Virus record (IMG/VR): IMGVR_UViG_3300043446_005562
Coordinates: 1-64,000 of that record
Length of the DNA: 64,000 nucleotides
Source of the DNA: a virus
Strand: one strand, 5' to 3'
Made by a program: the position numbers and the translations under genes. The notes beneath the pieces are model-generated. The model did not search any database. It was not told the DNA's origin and saw only the letters and a program-made list of their open reading frames with translations. Of this stretch, positions 7,089-14,390 are shown piece after piece (the stretch's first letter is position 1; every line of letters begins with the position of its first letter).

Positions 7089-7117
7089 CAAAAAACCCCA
7101 GACTAAAAAATCTGGGG
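7089..7117 (-). terminator. Terminator after 7139-7429
   Basis: CCCCAGA (7096-7102) pairs with TCTGGGG (7111-7117); leftward the hairpin is followed by TTTTTTGG. It replaces the central part of a promoter cassette, so GTTAATAAC is on one side and the TTATATTAGC box on the other. Confidence 0.75.
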
Positions 7118-7138
7118 TCATTTATTTTTCAAAAGTTA

Positions 7139-7429
7139 TTAACATTTCTGGCCGCAGTCCCGGCAACGCCAAAGCGTGAGACCGCTTTCGTGACGAACGG
7201 CCGCGTACTGATTCTTGTGCTGACACTCCGCTTCCTGCTCCGCATAGAGCTTTAAGCAGGCCGGACAGCCGATCGTCTCGAGACCGGAGAGCCTGGCCCA
7301 GTTGTTGCTTAGAGCTGGCGTGCCGCACAGGATTCCGTGTCCGCTTTTGTAGATGTGGGCTGTGTTACTCCACACGTTGCCCTTGTTGCCGAAGATGGAG
7401 AAGTTGGGTTTAAGGTCTTTTACTTGCAT
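7139..7429 (-). CDS. Zinc-finger protein (96 aa)
   Basis: Cys pairs CPACLKLY (about residue 55) and CRDCGQKC (C terminus) plus HKNQYAAVRH between them indicate a zinc-binding module. The N-terminal part contains VWSNTAHIYKSGHGILCGTP. No family named; possibly a nucleic-acid-binding early protein. A terminator follows directly. Confidence 0.6.
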   Translation of the reverse strand: MQVKDLKPNFSIFGNKGNVWSNTAHIYKSGHGILCGTPALSNNWARLSGLETIGCPACLKLYAEQEAECQHKNQYAAVRHESGLTLWRCRDCGQKC

Positions 7430-7462
7430 ATCGATCTTTTAATTGGTTAAGTAAATATAACA

Positions 7463-7491
7463 AAAAAACCCCAAACAAAAAAATCTGGGGT
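7463..7491 (-). terminator. Terminator after 7512-7598
   Basis: ACCCCA and TGGGGT pair around an A-rich loop; leftward it ends GGGGTTTTTTTG. It abuts GTAAATATAAC (7451-7461), the downstream promoter box for gene 7139-7429, so terminator and promoter are fused. Confidence 0.65.
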
Positions 7492-7511
7492 CATTTTCTT
7501 TTAAACTTTTT

Positions 7512-7598
7512 CTAGAGGCAATGCATAAGCAAGCCGTAAAGGCCAATGCCTGCCAAAAAGTAGATCAGGTTATTCAACCACTTTGGATATCTGTCCAT
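7512..7598 (-). CDS. Possible 28-aa membrane peptide
   Basis: ATG at 7598 encodes MDRYPKWLNNLIYFLAGIGL and then YGLLMHCL. A short charged/aromatic N terminus and one hydrophobic span. It is followed by a terminator, which supports its being a real last gene of a unit, but it is very short. Confidence 0.4.
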   Translation of the reverse strand: MDRYPKWLNNLIYFLAGIGLYGLLMHCL

Positions 7599-7626
7599 GC
7601 TTCTCGTGTTAGGTGTTAATAATGTC

Positions 7627-7917
7627 TTATTCAAAGAGACCTTCGGTCAGCTGCATGAAGTAATCGAAATAGAAGCCGTAGCCCGCCGCTCTTAGAGCCT
7701 TGCTTATCTGATGGGCAATGTGGCCTCTTGGCTCAGTATCGAATATCTCGCCGTGCTTCAAGGAGATCTTCTTCATGCCCTGCTTAATGAGATCCTGAAC
7801 CTCAACCCCTGTCACGCGACGTTGGCTCATTATCTTTTTGGTTATCTTGTCTACTAGACTTTGGCAGGCTCTTTCTCCTGCGTCTGAAAACATCTCGTAA
7901 TAGGGTTTCTTTTCCAT
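7627..7917 (-). CDS. Hypothetical protein (96 aa)
   Basis: Begins MEKKPYYEMFSDAGERACQS; charged helical N-terminal half and an aromatic C-terminal half (AAGYGFYFDYFMQLTEG). No recognised family. Located downstream of 7958-8119 on the same strand. Confidence 0.6.
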   Translation of the reverse strand: MEKKPYYEMFSDAGERACQSLVDKITKKIMSQRRVTGVEVQDLIKQGMKKISLKHGEIFDTEPRGHIAHQISKALRAAGYGFYFDYFMQLTEGLFE

Positions 7918-7957
7918 GGTCTAATGTGGTTTGGTTAATATTATATTACCATAGGGG

Positions 7958-8119
7958 CTAGGCCTCGGGTCCGATGAGGTCCCAGGCAGTTTCGCCGGTC
8001 GGCTGGCCCCTGAAGGTAATTTCGTAGTTGGGGTCCTGGCCGCTCTCGACGATATCGGCTAAGAGGGCCGGTAGGGTTGGGAATTCCTTTTGGTAGTAGG
8101 CGCAGTCTAATGAATACAT
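7958..8119 (-). CDS. Small hypothetical protein (53 aa)
   Basis: ATG at 8119 encodes MYSLDCAYYQKEFPTLPALL and ends in TAWDLIGPEA. The pattern 'GQDPNYEITFRGQPTGETAW' is reminiscent of small phage proteins of unknown function. A promoter cassette lies 25 bp upstream, which is the main support. Confidence 0.6.
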   Translation of the reverse strand: MYSLDCAYYQKEFPTLPALLADIVESGQDPNYEITFRGQPTGETAWDLIGPEA

Positions 8120-8144
8120 ATAAAAAGATTTAATTGGTTAGGAT

Positions 8145-8189
8145 ACAAATATAACCAAAATACTTGACACGGAAAAATTTATTTTAACC
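8145..8189 (-). promoter_or_regulatory. Early promoter cassette, copy 11
   Basis: Leftward: TTAAAATAAATTTTTCCGTG, TCAAGTATTTTGG and TTATATTTGT. Here the box is TATATTTG, an exact match to the Bacteroidota TAnnTTTG -7 element. Confidence 0.7.
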
Positions 8190-8196
8190 AATTTCT

Positions 8197-8724
8197 CTAG
8201 CTGAATACAAGGACCCCATCGTCAGCTGCAAGCTCAAACGCCTTTAGAAAATCAAGGTAAATTTCCAGGAACCAGCCGTTATCCTCGCGTTCAGGATCGC
8301 CGACGTACGCCTCGGCCCTGTGCTTGTATTTAACAAAGTCTTGATAGAGACTCTTTGCAACGGGTCCGCCTATCGCGCCATCGCAGTCCGAATGGTTTAT
8401 TAGACCAAAGAACGGCGCGACCCGCCATTCGGTCTCGTTGTTCCATACCCCTTCGGGCCCGACTCCAAGCATGGTCTGGCTCAGCACCCTACGCCATTGG
8501 TTGTAGCCCGAGTAGGAGCCCGCCCTGAAGGAGAAGCTCTCGCTTTCCGCGGTTGCGTACCAGGTTCCGGGCCTCAAGCCCTTGAATGCCTGCTCATCGA
8601 ACGTTTCGATCGTTATTACCTCTTCGCCGCGTTCGGATAAGCCAAGCTCTTCAAGCCTCTTTTCGCGTGCGCCGAACTCGTGTTCCTCCTTTAGCTTGGA
8701 GTAGGCGTAGATATCTAGTCCCAT
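8197..8724 (-). CDS. MGLDIYAY-type hypothetical protein (175 aa)
   Basis: Starts MGLDIYAYSKLKEE and has an RAGSYSGYNQWRRVLSQ core and FFGLINHSDCDGAIGGPVAK near residue 115. This combination of an MGLDI start, a GSYSGYxxWR core and a SDCDG-x-IG motif belongs to a widespread family of uncharacterised proteins in phages and bacteria. No enzymatic role is established to my knowledge. Upstream is the terminator of the neighbouring gene. Confidence 0.7.
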   Translation of the reverse strand: MGLDIYAYSKLKEEHEFGAREKRLEELGLSERGEEVITIETFDEQAFKGLRPGTWYATAESESFSFRAGSYSGYNQWRRVLSQTMLGVGPEGVWNNETEWRVAPFFGLINHSDCDGAIGGPVAKSLYQDFVKYKHRAEAYVGDPEREDNGWFLEIYLDFLKAFELAADDGVLVFS

Positions 8725-8760
8725 AATAATCTCTTTGTTTCTTCTATTACTTATAATACC

Positions 8761-8795
8761 AAAAAAAGAAAGGGTCTACTCTCGCGGACCCTTTC
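8761..8795 (-). terminator. Terminator after 8820-9059
   Basis: GAAAGGGTC (8768-8776) pairs with GGACCCTTTC (8786-8795); leftward it ends in a run of seven T. Strong hairpin 25 bp past the stop. Confidence 0.8.
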
Positions 8796-8819
8796 AATTG
8801 TGGAGCTTAATCGGTTGGA

Positions 8820-9059
8820 TTAGCCGATCAAGCTCATGTTCGTCTTGCGACCGCGTGTCATGTCGAAAGCCTTGTTTACGATACGATCGTTGCGGTATAA
8901 TCCGTTAAGTACTTCGCTCACGAAGTTAGGGGAGAAGCCCGTGCTCTCCGCAACTCGGGCTACATCGCCCATGCGTTTGCGAGAATTGATTACTGCGATC
9001 TTTGCCGTGATTGGCAACTTGCGATAGGTCATACCTATTTTGCTTTGATTCTTTGTCAT
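8820..9059 (-). CDS. Helix-turn-helix-like protein (79 aa)
   Basis: The segment MGDVARVAESTGFSPNFVSE (about residues 31-50) fits a helix-turn-helix: a first helix, TGFS turn and a recognition helix NFVSEVLNG, with basic flanks (SRKR, TRGRK). Likely a small DNA-binding regulator. Monocistronic, closed by a strong terminator. Confidence 0.65.
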   Translation of the reverse strand: MTKNQSKIGMTYRKLPITAKIAVINSRKRMGDVARVAESTGFSPNFVSEVLNGLYRNDRIVNKAFDMTRGRKTNMSLIG

Positions 9060-9126
9060 GTTACTTGAAGTTAAGTTTGTTATAAGGTTATATTACCCAT
9101 TGCTCTAACCGATTGGCCGGCCATCC

Positions 9127-9360
9127 TTAATCTTTTTTCTCCGGCTTGGCTGGATTGGGTTTAAGCAGCAGGCTCGAGAGCATGGATAATCCCCAGGCCT
9201 GGAGCACGGAGATTACAGGTAGTCCAAATATCTCAGGACAGAGCCAGTTCCAGAGCCACTTGACCGGGAAGGCCATTATTATTGATACGATACCAGCAAT
9301 CAGGATTGCGGCGAGAGCAACTCCTATCCGGGTTGCAATTTCTAAGTTGGGTCTTTTCAT
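9127..9360 (-). CDS. Membrane protein (77 aa)
   Basis: Two hydrophobic spans (IGVALAAILIAGIVSIIMAF and about residues 45-65, FGLPVISVLQAWGLSMLSSL) and a charged tail LKPNPAKPEKKD. Topology suggests both ends cytoplasmic. Function unknown. Confidence 0.6.
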   Translation of the reverse strand: MKRPNLEIATRIGVALAAILIAGIVSIIMAFPVKWLWNWLCPEIFGLPVISVLQAWGLSMLSSLLLKPNPAKPEKKD

Positions 9361-9383
9361 CTTATTTGGGTTTAAAAATTTAT

Positions 9384-9671
9384 TCAGTTATTTTCCGGTA
9401 GGCTCCATTCGGACAAGAGCTCCTTCTGCCTGACCAGGCTCTCTGCCCATTCAAACTCTTCTCGAGCAACAGCCTCTTCTATGGCGGGGTCCAGCACCCG
9501 ATAGAAGCTTTGTAATAGGTACTCCTTGTATTCCGTTCCCCATTCTTCCCGACCGGCCAGCTGGATAAGATGCTGTTTAAATTCCCAGATTACCCGGTCT
9601 ATCCGAGCCCAGTCCCGGCCTGCCCGCTCGAGAGCAACGATAACCTTGTCTAACATTAAGTCTGCCTGCAT
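9384..9671 (-). CDS. Helical hypothetical protein (95 aa)
   Basis: Charged, Trp-containing, entirely helical protein beginning MQADLMLDKVIVALERAGRD. No family recognised. It is the first gene of the leftward block, next to the divergent intergenic region, so its promoter must lie in the repeat-rich DNA to its right. Confidence 0.6.
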   Translation of the reverse strand: MQADLMLDKVIVALERAGRDWARIDRVIWEFKQHLIQLAGREEWGTEYKEYLLQSFYRVLDPAIEEAVAREEFEWAESLVRQKELLSEWSLPENN

Positions 9672-10260
9672 TTTCAGATTTATTTGGATTACAGAATACT
9701 ATACTCTACCGGTCAGATAGGTTTCAAGCAGCGGACCGGGCAGACTGCCAATAGACAACTAATAGACAACCCAAACAACCTCCCGCTCTCGAGCAGGCAG
9801 ACCAGACCTGTTACCTGGCAGGTCTATTGGATTACCCGATACGGCTGGCCAGGCTACTGCCAGGTACTGCCCCAGGGGTCAGCCCGGTAGGGTCCAGGTA
9901 CTGCCCCGGGTACAGCCCCAGGGTCACTCCAGGAGGCTGCCCAGGATGACTCCAGGAGCTATACCCAGGTGCCCCGGGGTCACCAAATAGTGACTCCTGG
10001 AGGTGCCCCGGGTGCACTTTATGCTGCTATAAAAAAGTATACCGGGAGCAGAAACCATGACTTTTTCCTTTTTTTCCAAAATCCCCTAGCCTCGGGACCC
10101 ATCCCCGGACCAATGCGGCCGGTTCCACGGAGTGCCTGTGTGCGTTTCGAAAAGTCACCGGCCTCGGATTCAAGAATTTCTCCCCGGGCTGGAGAGGCCG
10201 CTGGAACCTTTTCCGGTTTTGCTGTATAATAGACTATATTAATTAAAAACACTACAGCTT
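9672..10260. other. Repeat-rich divergent intergenic region
   Basis: About 590 bp separating the leftward early block from rightward genes. The part 9850-10020 is far more GC-rich than its surroundings and packed with short repeats: CCAGGTACTGCCCC at 9860-9873 and 9894-9907, ACTCCAGGAG at 9926-9935 and 9949-9958 with the inverted CTCCTGGAG at 9994-10002, and AGGTGCCCCGGG at 9967-9978 and 10001-10012. Short frames here are low-complexity and not credible. Candidate replication origin, regulatory region or recombination hot spot; only the repeats are directly seen. Confidence 0.6.
10223..10232 (+). promoter_or_regulatory. GTATAATA-type promoter box before KTSC gene
   Basis: TGTATAATAG, matching the (A/T)GTATA(A/T)TA box seen before several metabolic genes; a second similar box, CTATATTAAT, follows. 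It lies 28 bp before the ATG at 10261, a longer gap than at most other copies. Confidence 0.5.
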
Positions 10261-10470
10261 ATGGAACTTACACCAGTAAAATCCTCTACTGTCGCCAAGG
10301 TAGGATACAATCCAGAAAAATCGGAATTGCTCGTTGAATTCTCTTCGGGCGCCCAATACAGGTATCTCGCCGTTGAGCAAGGGGTCTATGAATCCCTGCT
10401 CTCAGCAGAGTCCGTTGGTAAATTCCTTAACGCTAATATTAAAGAGCAGTATGAGTTCCAAAAGATCTAA
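10261..10470 (+). CDS. KTSC-domain protein (69 aa)
   Basis: Essentially one KTSC domain: VKSSTVAKVGYNPEKSELLV, then EFSSGAQYRYLAVEQGVYES and a LLSAESVGKFLNANIKEQYE ending. Family members are short proteins, sometimes fused to lysyl-tRNA synthetase or found alone in phages; the biochemical role is unknown. First gene of the rightward block, with a promoter-like box upstream and a 20-bp overlap with the next gene. Confidence 0.88.
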   Translation: MELTPVKSSTVAKVGYNPEKSELLVEFSSGAQYRYLAVEQGVYESLLSAESVGKFLNANIKEQYEFQKI

Positions 10471-10759
10471 TCAGGGGGTTCTACGATTCGGGTTGGGCCA
10501 TCTGGGTCTGACCCTTGTGTTTCGTCATAAATGGGATAGACCCGGCAGCATGTGGACCCAGGAGTTGGAGTACCGTACCAAGACGCTTGGGGTCTTTTTC
10601 AAAACCTGGGAATCAATCGGTACCTACCAGTCGGGTCGGGATCTCTTCTCGCCGGGTAATCTTGGCAGATCATGGATGTTTGGTCTTAACCTGATCGTTG
10701 CGAAGTGTTGGATTGAGGTTTCTTGGCGAGTAAAAATATTTAAAATAACGGACCCATGA
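10451..10759 (+). CDS. Hypothetical protein (102 aa)
   Basis: The frame is open earlier, but ATG at 10451 (MSSKRSNQGVLRFGLGHLGL) avoids a long overlap with the KTSC gene. Rich in Trp/Arg and probably beta; no family. Its stop TGA overlaps the ATG of the next gene (ATGA), indicating coupling. Confidence 0.55.
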   Translation: MSSKRSNQGVLRFGLGHLGLTLVFRHKWDRPGSMWTQELEYRTKTLGVFFKTWESIGTYQSGRDLFSPGNLGRSWMFGLNLIVAKCWIEVSWRVKIFKITDP

Positions 10760-10881
10760 TTGGCCTACTCAAACTCCTGAACCACGAGATCTGGCGTCAC
10801 TGCCGAAACTGTGGACTCCAATTCGATATTAGGGCCTCGGACCACTGCGACGGCTGCGGCCACGGTCCCCAGACCCCCTAG
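10756..10881 (+). CDS. Mini zinc-ribbon protein (41 aa)
   Basis: ATG at 10756 overlaps the previous stop. The product has CRNCGLQF and CDGCGHGP, two Cys-x2-Cys knuckles separated by about 15 residues, a complete minimal zinc ribbon. Likely a nucleic-acid- or protein-binding accessory. Followed by 59 bp without a gene that includes an A11 run. Confidence 0.6.
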   Translation: MIGLLKLLNHEIWRHCRNCGLQFDIRASDHCDGCGHGPQTP

Positions 10882-10940
10882 CCGGGCACCGGCCTAGTTA
10901 CCCCCGACGCGCCACCCCAAAAAAAAAAACCACGATAACA

Positions 10941-11162
10941 ATGAAAATCCAGAAAAATACCAAGGCTCCAACCGAGGCCCAGCTCATTGAGCTTGCAAAA
11001 CGCATGCTAGAGCTCTCCACCAAATTTCCCAACAACTACGACCTTGGCGAAAGGGTTCGCAGCCTTCACGAGCTTGCGGTTTCCAACCCCGATCTGCTGA
11101 TAAATAACCAGAAAGACCGCGACACAGATGAGTCGAATAAAACCATTCTTGGCCCACATTAA
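10941..11162 (+). CDS. Hypothetical protein (73 aa)
   Basis: Helical, basic protein beginning MKIQKNTKAPTEAQLIELAK. No family recognised. Its last 35 bases overlap the start of 11128-11763, and a late-promoter-like motif (11099-11107) lies inside its coding sequence. Confidence 0.55.
   Translation: MKIQKNTKAPTEAQLIELAKRMLELSTKFPNNYDLGERVRSLHELAVSNPDLLINNQKDRDTDESNKTILGPH
11099..11107 (+). promoter_or_regulatory. Late promoter motif (GATAAATAA)
   Basis: GATAAATAAC inside the end of 10941-11162, 20 bp before the ATG of the targeted-type gene 11128. Matches the T4 late box TATAAATA in seven of eight positions. Confidence 0.5.
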
Positions 11163-11763
11163 CGAGAACGATAAGTTCAACCGCCTTAAACAACTGGGCC
11201 TCTCCCAAAACGACACCCCGCAGGAAACTTTCAGCCAGCTATCCGAGGTATTTCAAAATGATCCGCAGCTGAGCTCACTCTTCCAGCAGATCGATGCCCG
11301 CGTTGAAGAGCTCTTTGCTCCAATTCTGGCAAGAGCGGACGAGGAGTCGGATGAATGGCAGGAAATCATGGACGACATGGGCTGGAGCTGGGCCGAGGAT
11401 GCTGGGAACTACTGGATCTGGAACGCGATCTCTGGCTTTGGAGAAGGTGGCGGCATGTACGAATCAGAGGAACACCCAGAGCGTGAGCGCAATGTTGAAA
11501 GATTAAGAGGGCTAGGCCTTGCACCCAAAAAGGAATTCGATGAGCGTTGGGAAGAGATGATGGATGAATGGGGCTCGGATCCCGATATTGATAGGGCAAT
11601 CACAACGCTCAAGGCCAAGACCAACGAGATCATCGACAAGCACATTGACCTAGACGATTATGAGGACGAAGGTGAATGGAATGAGCGTGTTGATTGGATG
11701 TATCAAGCTAGCATTGACGATCTCGGCTTTTTTGAGTACATGGTTGCATCAGGCTCGCTATAA
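11128..11763 (+). CDS. Acidic protein with capsid-targeting-like leader (211 aa)
   Basis: N terminus MSRIKPFLAHINEN contains the I-N-E tripeptide at residues 11-13, which matches the cleavage site at the end of T4-type capsid-targeting leaders. The rest is acidic with many Trp, and has two related segments, FNRLKQLGLSQND and VERLRGLGLAPKK, each followed by a D/E-W-rich stretch, suggesting an internal duplication. A related motif (FRRLHQLGLAEP) occurs in the protein at 18329-19387. No enzymatic domain seen. Confidence 0.65.
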   Translation: MSRIKPFLAHINENDKFNRLKQLGLSQNDTPQETFSQLSEVFQNDPQLSSLFQQIDARVEELFAPILARADEESDEWQEIMDDMGWSWAEDAGNYWIWNAISGFGEGGGMYESEEHPERERNVERLRGLGLAPKKEFDERWEEMMDEWGSDPDIDRAITTLKAKTNEIIDKHIDLDDYEDEGEWNERVDWMYQASIDDLGFFEYMVASGSL

Positions 11764-11772
11764 TATAAATAA
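11764..11772 (+). promoter_or_regulatory. Late promoter motif (TATAAATAA)
   Basis: Exact T4-type TATAAATA, 23 bp before the ATG at 11796, followed by an A-rich leader (ACAAAAATATAAACAAAAA) with no Shine-Dalgarno sequence. Confidence 0.7.
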
Positions 11773-11795
11773 TAAGACAAAAATATAAACAAAAA

Positions 11796-12581
11796 ATGAA
11801 ACACACAATCATTAAAGATTTTAAAGGCTGGAACCGCCTGTTTGAAGCTGAAACAGCCGGTACGGCTGGCTCAGCCGGGGTTGCCGGTACAACCGGTACA
11901 GCTGGTACTTCCGGTACTGCCGGTACCGCAGCCGCTGCTCCGCTAACCGCAATCACAGGTGCGGACGGAGCCCTAACCGCTGACGATATTAAAAAGGTGC
12001 AGGCTGTTGTCTACAATGCACCTCTCACCGACACCAAATCATGTGACGGTAAAGTTGGGCCAAACACCATTGCTAAAATCAAGGAGTTTAGAACCGCTAA
12101 CTCAATCACAGACGAAACGCTTGAGCCAACTCAAACCACAATCGGGCCAAAAACCCTTGCCAAAATTGCCGAAAAGATCGCGGCAGGCTTTACGCCCGGC
12201 GCAGCTGCAGGTTCAGCCGGCACTGCAGGTACCGCAGGCACTGTGTTTGATCAACGTAATCAAAACGACGACAAAATTGCAATGGGCATCTGCGATCAGA
12301 TCGTTGCAAAATTCAAGGAAACCGAGTTTTGGAAACCATTTAAGGGTACCTTTAACGATGATGAGTCTGCGGCCGGTATGGCCTACAACAACTGGTACAC
12401 GACCACGATCGTACCGTTGGTTAAGACGCTTAGAGCGGGCGACCCCAACATTGCAAAGCTGGAGGCGGCTGACAAATCGACCCGTGCAAAACTACAGGGC
12501 GGAACCGCAAACGATACTTCATCTTGGAGCATTGATACGCTAAACGGGCCGATGCAGTACACGGTCAACACCGACTTCTAA
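11796..12581 (+). CDS. G-X-Y-repeat protein with PG-binding-like domain and targeting leader
   Basis: Leader MKHTIIKDFKGWNRLFE|A is nearly identical to that of the next gene and ends in L-F-E. Residues about 20-50 are collagen-like G-X-Y triplets (GTAGSAGVAGTTGTAGTSG), and a second short block lies near residue 140. Residues about 60-130 (DDIKKVQAVVYNAPL, DGKVGPNTIAKIKEF) resemble a PG_binding_1 helical domain. The C-terminal part is unassigned. Late promoter directly upstream. Likely a virion-internal protein; peptidoglycan binding is inferred only from the motif. Confidence 0.68.
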   Translation: MKHTIIKDFKGWNRLFEAETAGTAGSAGVAGTTGTAGTSGTAGTAAAAPLTAITGADGALTADDIKKVQAVVYNAPLTDTKSCDGKVGPNTIAKIKEFRTANSITDETLEPTQTTIGPKTLAKIAEKIAAGFTPGAAAGSAGTAGTAGTVFDQRNQNDDKIAMGICDQIVAKFKETEFWKPFKGTFNDDESAAGMAYNNWYTTTIVPLVKTLRAGDPNIAKLEAADKSTRAKLQGGTANDTSSWSIDTLNGPMQYTVNTDF

Positions 12582-12605
12582 AAAACTCTTTTTTAAATCT
12601 CTAAC

Positions 12606-14390
12606 ATGAAGCACTCAATCATAAAGGATTTCAAGGGCTGGAACCGTTTAATCGAGTCAACCCAATACATGCGGGAGGCGGCTGATCCAAACACGCCAAT
12701 TGAAACTCTGTTACAGCAGACCGATCTTGAGGGTCTATACCAAAGAATTCTCACCAGCGATGATGCGAATACCAAGGCTCTACCCAACTACGCAGCCATC
12801 ATTGAATGGTGGCACCAGGGCGGACCGGACCTTAACCTATGGAAGACTATTTTCAAGGCGGGCGGCGAGGCCAAGCGTGACAAACAGAATTCAGCCAAGA
12901 GCATGTACTATTGGTTGGGAGGTTTTGCCAAACAAGGCACAGCGGCGACCAGCGCAAGCCAATACAATTACGTCAAGAACGTTGAGGACTTTTGTACTGC
13001 AATAAAGCAGTTTGCACCAAGCATCTCAGCATCAGTTGCAAAGTTCACAAAACCGGCCGAACAAAAACGCTATGAGGGCTGGAAGGATGCGGCTCAAAAG
13101 GCGGATGCAGTACTTGCCCTAATCGCTCAGGTGAAGGCCAAGGGTCTCAATCTAAGTCAACAGTCCGCTAGACTGCTCATACCTGCGGTTGCGGTAGACG
13201 GTTCATTTACAATCTCTCAGCAACGAGTACCTTTTGCAACCTATTTTAAGGAGGTTGACGATGCATTTAAGAAGGGTTCAGATGATGGTATTACAACTAA
13301 TTCTTATGCCTTTAGCTCAGGTAATTGGCAGATTGGCGGCAATACAACCCCACTACAGACGATTCAACAGAACGTCCAAACTTTGACCTCAGCAATGGGG
13401 GATCAGACAAAGTTAAGCCAATACTTTTCAGCAAATAACACCCTAGGCTTTGAGGAAAAGAAGACCATCGCGGACTACATTAATCAACGGGTTCAAAAAT
13501 ACGTTGACCGAAAAAATTCAAATCCAAAACCTGGTCAGGCACAAGTCGATGCGGCGACCGCTATTAAAACGGCGACCGATCTCTATATTGTGCCAGCCGG
13601 CACAAGCCTAACCCTGCCGCCTGAGACAATTCAGCCTAGTCCAGAACCAATTATTATTAACGGTTCATACCCAGAAAATCCAAATGGAGATTGGGCCTCT
13701 GCTGCAATGAACAAAGCAAAACAGTTCTTCGGCGACGATAAGATTCAAATAGAAGCACCCGCACTACAAGAGATGACAACTGGTATTAAAACCTATCTGG
13801 ATCAAATCAAGGCAGACGGCGCCCAAATCACAGGAGTTAAGATCTCCGGTATTTCAAGCACAAGCCGCGTACCAAGTTCCTACGATCCGGGCTCAAAGAC
13901 AGCCAATCCTGCTTCGGGTTATACTGAAGCGCATAACGTGCCCCTAGCTCAAGATCGATTGGCCTCAATTAAGGCTGCGATGAAACAGGTTTTTGCCCAA
14001 AATGGAGTTGCTGATAATCTAATAACTGAAGATACTGCTAGCGATGTTGTAAATGCAAACGCTGGCGATGCATGGACCGATGCAGATAAGACCAAATTCG
14101 CGAATCGCAAACAGCCGGGCCAAGAAGCCCTAATGAAGGAATATGAGGACAAATTCGGTAAATACAAGTACGCCTTTGCCAGATTTGAAATTACCTATAC
14201 CCTGCTAAAACCTGTACAAAAGACCTTTCAAGCGGACCCAATTCCTAACTCTAAGTGGAAAGTTTTCATTAGCTGGAGAGACGAAACCTGGCAACCTCCA
14301 AAAATTGACATACCGCACATCGGTATTGGACCTGGGCCAAGCAAACCGCCAAAGACCAAGGGCAATCCGATGCAGTGTCCAGTTTTTTAA
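12606..14390 (+). CDS. Large protein with targeting leader and OmpA-like C-terminal region (594 aa)
   Basis: Leader MKHSIIKDFKGWNRLIE|S is a clear duplicate of the preceding gene's N terminus. Residues about 20-340 are helical with no recognised domain. Residues about 365-540 (KIQIEAPALQEMTTGIKTYL, VKISGISSTSRVP, AQDRLASIKAAMKQVFAQNG) follow the beta-alpha pattern and spacing of an OmpA-like peptidoglycan-binding domain, without certain conservation of its Asp/Arg pair. The end is Pro-rich. Only 24 bp from the previous gene, so probably co-transcribed from 11764. Confidence 0.68.
   Translation: MKHSIIKDFKGWNRLIESTQYMREAADPNTPIETLLQQTDLEGLYQRILTSDDANTKALPNYAAIIEWWHQGGPDLNLWKTIFKAGGEAKRDKQNSAKSMYYWLGGFAKQGTAATSASQYNYVKNVEDFCTAIKQFAPSISASVAKFTKPAEQKRYEGWKDAAQKADAVLALIAQVKAKGLNLSQQSARLLIPAVAVDGSFTISQQRVPFATYFKEVDDAFKKGSDDGITTNSYAFSSGNWQIGGNTTPLQTIQQNVQTLTSAMGDQTKLSQYFSANNTLGFEEKKTIADYINQRVQKYVDRKNSNPKPGQAQVDAATAIKTATDLYIVPAGTSLTLPPETIQPSPEPIIINGSYPENPNGDWASAAMNKAKQFFGDDKIQIEAPALQEMTTGIKTYLDQIKADGAQITGVKISGISSTSRVPSSYDPGSKTANPASGYTEAHNVPLAQDRLASIKAAMKQVFAQNGVADNLITEDTASDVVNANAGDAWTDADKTKFANRKQPGQEALMKEYEDKFGKYKYAFARFEITYTLLKPVQKTFQADPIPNSKWKVFISWRDETWQPPKIDIPHIGIGPGPSKPPKTKGNPMQCPVF

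Noticed and set aside
3364-7142. DnaA-box-like TTATTAACA repeats
   Set aside because: They differ from TTATCCACA at key positions and always sit at the same place in promoter cassettes, so they are better explained as promoter parts.
9684-10252. Short frames on both strands of the divergent region
   Set aside because: Products are Pro/Gly/Gln-rich translations of GC-rich repeats; no promoter or coupling supports them.
12007-12543. 178-aa alternative frame inside 11796-12581
   Set aside because: Pro/Arg/Gln-rich shadow frame with no start context; the main frame has the leader and domains.
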